Shown here one piece after another: positions 37,316 through 42,372 of a stretch of DNA of 42,372 nucleotides. The stretch spans positions 1-42,372 of the forward strand of contig JAZKBU010000017.1 in assembly GCA_040388375.1 (NCBI GenBank). The letters run 5' to 3'. The notes beneath the pieces were generated by a model. The model searched no databases and was not told the origin of the DNA. It was given only the letters and a program-made list of their open reading frames with translations. The number at the start of each line of letters is the position of its first letter. The first letter of the stretch is position 1. This DNA comes from Bacteroidota bacterium (GTDB taxonomy: Bacteria > Bacteroidota > Bacteroidia > UKL13-3). Position numbers and translations under genes: made by a program.

Positions 37316-39517
37316 TTAAAACAAAGTTAATACGCTTTCTTTTTCTTCAATACAAGCCTTGTGATTTTTAGCATTAATATTGAAATATGATTCCTTTAAC
37401 TCGATAGAAATACTTTTTCTATTCATTTTTAAAGCTGCAAACCCCTCGCTTCCAATACCTCCAAAAGGACTAAAAACAGTTTCTCCTTCGTTTGAATATA
37501 AATGGAGCACCCTTTCTATTGTATCTAGCTGTAAAGGACATATATGTTTTTCATCATTTCCATCGCGTCCAGAACGATATTGTAATGTTCTTGAGTAATC
37601 AATATCATACCATACCGGAGATGCGTATTTCTGCCATAATTCAACTGGTAAATAATTTAATTTATCTTCGTTGGTATCTTGGTGTGAAATAGGTATTGCA
37701 TTTTCTCCTGAATTACGAAAAAATAAAACATAATCAGGAATTCCAACCCTACTCATTACACTATCTTTTTTAATTGTTTTATGTAATAATCCTAGTGCTT
37801 TTGTTCGTTGCATTTCTGTTACCGGATTTTTCCATATTGTAACTTTTGAATGGTAAATAAACCCTTCTTTTTGGAACCAATCAATCAACATCCCACTAAA
37901 ATCTCTTAATCCAATGTAACCCTCTTTACCTTTTTGTATTGGCAAATCCATGCAATGTATAGCGCATATTCTGCCGGGCTTTAACACTCTTTTTATTTCA
38001 GGTATAAGAAATCTAAAATGTTGTTCAAATTGTTTATAATCGCTAACATTACCCATATCCTCCTCTTTGTCAGAATAAACATACAGCTCAGCAAATGGAG
38101 GACTAAAAACGGATATATCAGCGCAATTGGTAGGTAATTTTTTTGATTCGGTTACAGCATCACCATTTATTAAATGATAATAATCTGTTTTAATTTCTTT
38201 GTTTTTTATCATAATTTTTGATTTGGATTTTTTATAATTTGTTTCTGCTGAATATTTAGACATTTCGGATATACGTTCAAAGTGTTGCTTTTCTTTTGAT
38301 AAAATAGTTTGACGTACATTTATTTGTGATTCTGGGATTAAAATATGCACTATTACTTTGTTTTTTTGACCAAACCTATAACACCTCCTCACAGCTTGGT
38401 AGAAAGCTTCAAATTTAAAATCGTACGATGTAAAAATTATTTGATTGCATTGTTGATAGTTCATACCAAATGATGCGATTGATGTTTTTGTAATAAGCGT
38501 TTTGAATTCTTTTTTTGCAAAACCATTCAAATGTTTTGCTTTATATTCGGGAGTGTTACTCCCCTGAACATTTATAGAATCTGGCAATAATTTAGAAAGC
38601 GTATCGGTTTCATCATTTTTCAACCCCCAAACAATCCATTGATTGTTATTTGAATTGACTAATTCAACCGTTTTTTGAATGCGGCTATCGAATGACCTTT
38701 TTAAATCTTTATGCAAATCAGTTGCGCTAACGGCAACGCTTCCGAATAAATTATCTGTTTTATTTTCAACAGAAATAACATGTTCTATATATTCTATTTC
38801 CGGCAAATAATATCCATCCCCATCAAAACCTAAAGTTGCAGGATTATCAATTGCCATTGACCAACTCGATACATATTTCCAAAATGGATCTGCTGCGTGT
38901 TTTCTAAGCCTCCATTTTGATGTTTCTCCTCCATCATGAACAAAGAACATAGCCAACATTTCTAAATAACTCATTGCTCCTAAAAATTCAGAATGTTGAC
39001 CAAGCTCCATATGATCGTTTGGGCTTGGCGTTGCTGTGCAACATAGTTTATACGGCGTGTTTTTAAAAGTCTCAATTATCAATTGAGATAGCTTTCCATC
39101 TTTCCCTTTTAAAATACTTGATTCGTCAAGAACTATTCCTGAATATTTTGATACATCAATATTTTTAAGTTGATCGTAATTGTTAATTTCATTGCCGTCA
39201 TTTTCAATTGCAAAAGCATCTATTTGTATTCCAAATTTAACACCTTCATTAATCGTTTGTTCGCAGATAGCGAGGGGAGCCAATAGTAAAACAGGTTTGT
39301 TTGTTTTTTCTTTTACTTGCTTTGCCCATTCTAATTGGCAGAATGTTTTACCAAGTCCACAATCAAAGAATAATGCAAATTTCCCTTTAAATAAGGCTAT
39401 TTTAACGGCAAACTTTTGAAAGTCTTTTAGCATTGTGTTTAATTCCGATTCATCAATGCTAAACCCGCTTTCCAAAAAGGTTTTTCTTTTTGATTCTAAA
39501 AAAGTTTTATACTCCAT
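37316..39517 (-). CDS. SF2 helicase-DNA methyltransferase fusion
   Basis: A 733-residue fusion. Residues 1-430 are an SF2/SNF2-type helicase: Walker A-like D52-C-G-L-G-K57-T, D131-E-S-S (motif II), T161-A-T-P (motif III) and Q374-A-V-R-R-C-Y-R-F-G-Q (motif VI). Residues about 440-733 are a DNA methyltransferase with motif IV S472-P-P-F475 before motif I V-F-S-P-F685-G-G-I-G-S, the beta-class order seen in N4-cytosine and N6-adenine enzymes. The protein may unwind DNA at origins or forks and methylate it against host restriction. It follows the HTH-like gene by two bases. Confidence 0.85.
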   Translation of the reverse strand: MEYKTFLESKRKTFLESGFSIDESELNTMLKDFQKFAVKIALFKGKFALFFDCGLGKTFCQLEWAKQVKEKTNKPVLLLAPLAICEQTINEGVKFGIQIDAFAIENDGNEINNYDQLKNIDVSKYSGIVLDESSILKGKDGKLSQLIIETFKNTPYKLCCTATPSPNDHMELGQHSEFLGAMSYLEMLAMFFVHDGGETSKWRLRKHAADPFWKYVSSWSMAIDNPATLGFDGDGYYLPEIEYIEHVISVENKTDNLFGSVAVSATDLHKDLKRSFDSRIQKTVELVNSNNNQWIVWGLKNDETDTLSKLLPDSINVQGSNTPEYKAKHLNGFAKKEFKTLITKTSIASFGMNYQQCNQIIFTSYDFKFEAFYQAVRRCYRFGQKNKVIVHILIPESQINVRQTILSKEKQHFERISEMSKYSAETNYKKSKSKIMIKNKEIKTDYYHLINGDAVTESKKLPTNCADISVFSPPFAELYVYSDKEEDMGNVSDYKQFEQHFRFLIPEIKRVLKPGRICAIHCMDLPIQKGKEGYIGLRDFSGMLIDWFQKEGFIYHSKVTIWKNPVTEMQRTKALGLLHKTIKKDSVMSRVGIPDYVLFFRNSGENAIPISHQDTNEDKLNYLPVELWQKYASPVWYDIDYSRTLQYRSGRDGNDEKHICPLQLDTIERVLHLYSNEGETVFSPFGGIGSEGFAALKMNRKSISIELKESYFNINAKNHKACIEEKESVLTLF

Positions 39518-39519
39518 AT

Positions 39520-39762
39520 TTATTCATTATCAATTATAAATTTAACATTAAATAATACATATTCTGAAACCTTCTTTTGTTCTATCCTTTTTAAAACGCC
39601 GTTGTAAGTAATGTTTTCGCTCTTAGCATAATCTGAAATTGTTTTTAAATTAAGAAAGGATGCCAGAGAATCTAGTATTTCAACAACTTCATTATTATTG
39701 AGTTCACCATTTTGCACTCTTTGTCCTAAGTGCAATTTTATTTTATCTGAAAGTTCGCTCAT
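39520..39762 (-). CDS. Small HTH-like protein
   Basis: An 80-residue protein with an N-terminal helical part and, at about residues 36-60, L-N-L-K-T-I-S-D-Y-A-K-S-E-N-I-T-Y-N-G-V-L-K-R, which fits a helix-turn-helix of the excisionase/MerR-like or resolvase type. It ends with I-E-Q-K-K-V-S-E-Y-V-L-F-N-V-K-F-I. Proteins of this layout often lie in replication or regulation regions of Bacteroidota phages. It precedes the helicase fusion and could regulate that operon or assist replication. Confidence 0.6.
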   Translation of the reverse strand: MSELSDKIKLHLGQRVQNGELNNNEVVEILDSLASFLNLKTISDYAKSENITYNGVLKRIEQKKVSEYVLFNVKFIIDNE

Positions 39763-39831
39763 AGCTCTGAAAGTATTGATTTCACAAGTGCATATTTTTA
39801 AACTGCGCTTATCCAGTAGTTAGTGGCAATG

Positions 39832-40200
39832 CTAAAAATCTTCTTCCCAATGCCCCCACCCACATTTATGTTTATCTACGCTATGGTATCTATCACCGCC
39901 AGGATGCGATACTTTTTCACTTTCTTTAAATATACATCCATCGCACACTTTTTCTACCCATTCCTTCTCGCAATTTTCAGGCTCATTAGTAGCACTGCCA
40001 CTAACATCACCTAATGGCAAATGCGGTTCGGAAGTGTTTATTTCGTTTTTCTCTCGCTCAAATACGTCTGTTATTTTATTCCTAACGTCTTGATAGGCAT
40101 CCGCAGCCGTTCTATCGGAAGATCTTTCGCTTGCCTTTAGATAGTTCCTGTTTTCTATACAATATTGTTGTAGTTTTATTAATTCTGCTTTAAAATCCAT
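39832..40200 (-). CDS. Unknown cassette protein with Cys/His C-terminus
   Basis: A 122-residue protein lying between hairpin elements. The N-terminus is helical (E-L-I-K-L-Q-Q-Y-C-I-E-N-R-N-Y) and matches a type found in many small phage and plasmid proteins. The C-terminus has V-C-D-G-C-I-F, H-P-G-G-D-R-Y-H and K-H-K-C-G-W-G-H-W, a possible zinc site. Base composition around it is richer in GC than the core phage genes. Function unknown. Confidence 0.55.
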   Translation of the reverse strand: MDFKAELIKLQQYCIENRNYLKASERSSDRTAADAYQDVRNKITDVFEREKNEINTSEPHLPLGDVSGSATNEPENCEKEWVEKVCDGCIFKESEKVSHPGGDRYHSVDKHKCGWGHWEEDF

Positions 40201-40275
40201 CGCTCGGTATATTTAGTTTTGTAGTTATTAATTTCTTGTATCGGTTAAATCGCATCAGCCATTAGCTGTTTACCG

Positions 40276-40359
40276 TTACCAGCAATAGGAAGGGGCAAGG
40301 GCTATTAATAAAGTTCGTTGTTAAAAATTAAAAAAGCCCTCGCTCCCTACTAATGGTAA
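40276..40359 (-). repeat. Imperfect inverted repeat after the SPFH gene
   Basis: Arms TTACCAGCAATAGGAAGGGG (40276-40295, extending to GGGCT at 40303) and AGCCCTCGCTCCCTACTAAT (40335-40354) pair imperfectly, starting at the stop codon of the SPFH-like gene. Layout and length (84 bp) match the other cassette elements, and the loop holds a GTTCGTTG fragment of their core, but the CCTAAC/GTTAGG ends are missing. It may be a diverged attC-like site or a terminator. Confidence 0.4.
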
Positions 40360-41130
40360 TTACTGCACACTTTTAAATAACGTAGGCGCACTTCCGTATA
40401 ATGGGGTGTGTCCATCCCATTTATCAATAAACATTTGCTGAATAAGCATTGGAGTTAATGATGTTTGTTTTAAATCATTAGCTTTTTTTTCTGCTTCGGC
40501 TTGCACAATTAACTTTTTCGCTTGTGCTTCGGCAACTCTTAACTGGTTCTCTACCATCATTGCTTCTTGCACAGCTTTGTTTTTATTATTTACAGCATCA
40601 ACAATAGTTTGCGGGTATTTTAAGCCGCTTGTTAATTGCTCCAATTTAAAGCCTTCTTTTTCTAAAACAGAAGCCAGCGTTTTTTGAACATCCGTTTCAA
40701 ACTTTTCTCTGTTGCTTACTATTTCGTCAGTAGTATATTTGTTCATCTGCAAACGAAAAGCATCTTTTACATAATTTAAAATTGTCGTTGCGCTTACTTC
40801 CTCTAAATCCTTTCTGTATTTAGAAAATATTTGAGGGCTATTACCAGCAACGATGTTAAATGATAATGTAGGGTCAACAATAAATTCGCTTCCGTCTTTA
40901 GCATTTACATTAAATGCTTCGTAATCTACAGTCTGGATAAATGTTGCGTATTGTTCAACATCTTCCGTCCAAGGGTTATACCATACACGTCCAGTTACAA
41001 GTGATACATCTTGCACCCCTTTATCACTTCCATATTGTTTAATTAAAATGCCTTCGTGTCCGGCATCAATACGTGTGCAACTCGTTACTACTAAAGCTGC
41101 CAATCCTAAAATTAATCTTGTTTTTTTCAT
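40360..41130 (-). CDS. SPFH/prohibitin-like lipoprotein
   Basis: A 256-residue protein. The start at 41130 gives a lipoprotein signal (K-K-T-R-L-I-L-G-L-A-A-L-V-V-T-S-C18); an ATG at 41259 lies within the previous gene. The SPFH/band-7 domain follows: G-H-E-G-I-L-I-K-Q-Y-G, V-T-G-R-V-W-Y-N-P-W, a T-V-D-Y-E-A-F-N-V-N-A-K-D-G strand pair, then coiled coil with V-V-E/N-Q-L-R-V-A-E-A-Q-A-K-K-L-I-V-Q-A-E-A-E. SPFH proteins form membrane scaffolds; in T4-like phages or hosts they can affect proteases and exclusion. The ATG overlaps the upstream stop (ATGA). Confidence 0.8.
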   Translation of the reverse strand: MKKTRLILGLAALVVTSCTRIDAGHEGILIKQYGSDKGVQDVSLVTGRVWYNPWTEDVEQYATFIQTVDYEAFNVNAKDGSEFIVDPTLSFNIVAGNSPQIFSKYRKDLEEVSATTILNYVKDAFRLQMNKYTTDEIVSNREKFETDVQKTLASVLEKEGFKLEQLTSGLKYPQTIVDAVNNKNKAVQEAMMVENQLRVAEAQAKKLIVQAEAEKKANDLKQTSLTPMLIQQMFIDKWDGHTPLYGSAPTLFKSVQ

Positions 41131-41330
41131 TTTGTTGTTTGTTTTTTGGTTAATAGATATTTGAATAAAAAATAATTGCCTGTAATAAAGCCACAGGTTA
41201 ATGCTATTCCGATTAATATAGCAACATCGGACTGTTGCCTTAAAAGTTCTGTAATCCACGAAAAGCAGTAAAATTCAACCGCTAAAATCAATGGTGAGCT
41301 TATCAATAATGCTTTTTTCATTTTTTCCAT
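41127..41330 (-). CDS. Small two-span membrane protein
   Basis: A 67-residue protein with two hydrophobic segments, about residues 6-24 (A-L-L-I-S-S-P-L-I-L-A-V-E-F-Y) and 37-60 (V-A-I-L-I-G-I-A-L-T-C-G-F-I-T-G-N-Y-F-L-F), and a Lys/Thr tail. Its stop overlaps the ATG of the SPFH lipoprotein as ATGA, so the two products are probably partners in the membrane. The pair forms one cassette between inverted repeats. No known family. Confidence 0.6.
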   Translation of the reverse strand: MEKMKKALLISSPLILAVEFYCFSWITELLRQQSDVAILIGIALTCGFITGNYFLFKYLLTKKQTTK

Positions 41331-41395
41331 CTCTTTTTTTAATTTTTATTAGTAATTATTTATAAAGTTCATCGGTTAATAAATCCTACTGCTGG

Positions 41396-41481
41396 TAACA
41401 ATAACTAAAATAAAGGCTATCTAAGTGGTTACTATTCGCTGTTGCTACAACGCCCTTCTTTTAGTATCGTTCGTTATATGC
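41396..41481 (-). repeat. attC-like inverted repeat C, overlapping a stop codon
   Basis: On the minus strand it runs from TAACGAACGATACTAAAAG to CTTTATTTTAGTTATTGTTA. The TAA at 41474-41476 is the stop codon of the 58-residue gene. The arms pair with the same GA bulge as in element A, and the 13-base TAACAATAACTAA is shared exactly with element A (17-29). The distal core reads GTTACCA, which departs from GTTRRRY. Length 86 bp. Confidence 0.5.
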
Positions 41482-41650
41482 AAGGCTTAGTTTTGTGTTT
41501 CTTTTTTAGCTTCTCGTTGTATTCTCTTGCAGCGCATGAAAATTCATAGCCCAAATATTCACAATGAACTGAATTTAAGCAGCAAGATAATTCTTCTCCT
41601 TTTTTTAATTTTGGTATTTTAATACTTTTTGCTCCGTTTGCATCACTCAT
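41474..41650 (-). CDS. 58-residue Cys-rich cassette protein
   Basis: A hand-translated ORF with basic N-terminus (S-I-K-I-P-K-L-K-K-G-E-E) and cysteines spaced C-C-x6-C-x8-C (L-S-C-C-L-N-S-V-H-C, then F-S-C-A-A-R-E-Y). The pattern suggests metal binding. The stop codon lies in the first core of attC-like element C. It sits alone between two such repeats, the usual make-up of a single-gene cassette. Function unknown. Confidence 0.55.
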   Translation of the reverse strand: MSDANGAKSIKIPKLKKGEELSCCLNSVHCEYLGYEFSCAAREYNEKLKKKHKTKPCI

Positions 41651-41695
41651 AATTTTTATTTCAATTTAACTTTAGTGCTGAAAATCCGCCCAGCA

Positions 41696-41782
41696 CATAA
41701 CAGCGGGTATAATAAATAAAAAATATTCTTTTCTATTTTTACGGGTATGTTTTTTACTTCTCATACCCGCAAAACGTTAGGT
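41696..41782 (-). repeat. attC-like inverted repeat D, abutting a stop codon
   Basis: On the minus strand it starts ACCTAACGTTTTGCGGGTAT immediately after the TGA of the 160-residue gene, and ends ATACCCGCTGTTATG. The opening ACCTAAC matches RYYYAAC; the closing GTTATGT is one base off GTTRRRY. Arms share GCGGGTAT/ATACCCGC as a perfect 8-bp stem, with a bulge of extra bases beside the cores. Length 87 bp. Confidence 0.55.
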
Positions 41783-42265
41783 TCAATTGCCTGCCAACGC
41801 TCCTGTGTGTTCTGCTATACCCAAAAAATCCTTTAACTCTAAGGCAAATTCATTGTCAGAATAAGTATCTTGCCCAAGCGTTCCTTTTGTTAGCCTATGG
41901 TTTAATGCTTCAATGGTTGTTTCCTCCTTAGTAAACTGTCCCTCTAAACCATGACAAGAACAATGCGAGCCATTTACTTCATATAGGTTGCCATCTTGTT
42001 CAAACAACACAAAAGCATCACCACTATAATTATCCTCTCCATAGCTCGCAAATAATATGTTTATTGGCTTCCATAATTCAATAGCCTCATTCATTTTTGC
42101 CTTTTTTTCTTCCCAAATTTTCACGTTTGCGTAAGGTGCAGTTTCTGCTTTGTATTCATCATCTGACATATAAATATCATCGAAGTCTGAAATAACATCA
42201 ATTTTTGTTTTCCAGTTATGCAAATAAACTGGCTCTTGTTTTAAAATTTCGTCTAATGTTTTCAT
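41783..42265 (-). CDS. Conserved phage hypothetical with C-x-C-x-G-L-E-G motif
   Basis: A 160-residue protein. The N-terminus (T-L-D-E-I-L-K-Q-E-P-V-Y-L-H-N-W) leads to a helix-strand region (I-L-F-A-S-Y-G-E-D-N-Y-S-G-D-A-F-V-L-F) and Y-E-V-N-G-S-H-C-S-C-H-G-L-E-G-Q-F, a motif I have seen in small phage and bacterial proteins of unknown role; C-x-C-H could bind metal. A C-terminal helix follows (T-I-E-A-L-N-H-R-L). It is a single gene flanked by attC-like elements A and D. Confidence 0.65.
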   Translation of the reverse strand: MKTLDEILKQEPVYLHNWKTKIDVISDFDDIYMSDDEYKAETAPYANVKIWEEKKAKMNEAIELWKPINILFASYGEDNYSGDAFVLFEQDGNLYEVNGSHCSCHGLEGQFTKEETTIEALNHRLTKGTLGQDTYSDNEFALELKDFLGIAEHTGALAGN

Positions 42266-42317
42266 GTTTTTTTTGTTTTATAGTTTAATAATTAAAATCT
42301 TCCTCCGATTTGCTACC

Positions 42318-42372
42318 CTAGGCAACTAAACCTAACAATAACTAAGCAACATGGCTCAGTTCAGTATTTCAT
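42318..42372. repeat. Right copy of 55-bp terminal direct repeat
   Basis: Exact second copy of bases 1-55. Joining the ends puts the attC-like elements at 13-239 directly upstream of the 160-residue gene that starts at 42265, without breaking any gene. This supports true circular closure over a chance repeat. Confidence 0.9.

Noticed and set aside
39790-39831. Sixth attC-like element after the 122-residue gene
   Set aside because: Only a short AACT-CTG/CAGTT stem is present, without the CCTAAC or GTTAGG cores and much shorter than the others.
41131-41259. N-terminal extension of the SPFH-like protein
   Set aside because: It would overlap the two-span membrane gene and bury the lipoprotein signal; the ATGA start at 41130 is better.
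1-42372. CRISPR array
   Set aside because: No set of evenly spaced short direct repeats; the repeated elements found are inverted and differ in their inner sequence.
1-42372. tRNA genes
   Set aside because: I saw no cloverleaf with a GGTTCRANNCC-like T arm in the gaps. A covariance search could still find a divergent one.

Overview
The window is almost certainly one complete tailed-phage genome. Its first 55 bases (1-55) are repeated exactly as its last 55 (42318-42372), as in an assembled circular or circularly permuted molecule of about 42,317 bp. Nearly every gene is on the minus strand. The virion genes describe a contractile-tailed (myovirus-like) phage whose head and tail proteins resemble those of phage Mu. 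I found no Mu transposase, integrase, tRNA or CRISPR array. The host is probably a member of the Bacteroidota. The DNA is AT-rich, several signal peptides end in A-Q, promoters match the Bacteroidota pattern TTG-N19-TAnnTTTG, and there are typical protein families of this group such as the DUF4373 (Lin1244/Lin1753) type.

Reading in the direction of transcription (high to low coordinates), the replication region comes first (39762-31898). It holds a small HTH-like protein, a helicase-DNA methyltransferase fusion, a ParB-like protein, two unknown proteins, a DUF4373 protein with an overlapping partner, an HNH protein, an ASCH-like protein and a MazG-like pyrophosphohydrolase. Packaging and head genes follow (31627-25465): small and large terminase, a gp36-like connector, portal, MuF-like head protein and a virion morphogenesis protein. 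A baseplate and fibre block is next (25468-22664). Two plus-strand genes then interrupt the late region (22065-22669); one encodes a very small site-2-protease-like (M50) peptidase. The late region resumes with protease-scaffold, major capsid, sheath, tube, a tail assembly chaperone with a -1 frameshift, tape measure, hub, spike, gp25-like wedge, LysM protein and a large fibre (21927-8933). The lysis cassette (8331-5965) has a papain-like hydrolase, CHAP endolysin, holin-like protein and a candidate unimolecular spanin, and ends at a strong terminator.

Below this lies an accessory or early operon (5813-237). It contains three microproteins, a secreted HExxH protein, a GHKL-type ATPase-like protein with rearranged motifs, a small HTH regulator, and a recombination set (single-strand annealing protein, PD-(D/E)XK exonuclease, NinB-like protein). 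Two operons, at 5813 and 33443, start from an almost identical 85-bp promoter/leader. Four copies of a 16-bp dyad (TTTAC-N6-GTAAA) precede gene starts, and one sits exactly between the promoter boxes of the HTH gene, suggesting one regulon.

The segment that crosses the contig ends (about 41783-42372 and 1-239, extending to about 40276) looks like an array of gene cassettes. Small same-strand genes alternate with imperfect inverted repeats of about 85-130 bp. Each repeat starts at or next to a stop codon with (CC)TAACG and ends with GTTAGG-like cores, much like integron attC sites but with no integrase. This and the miniature site-2-protease operon are the most unusual content of the window.
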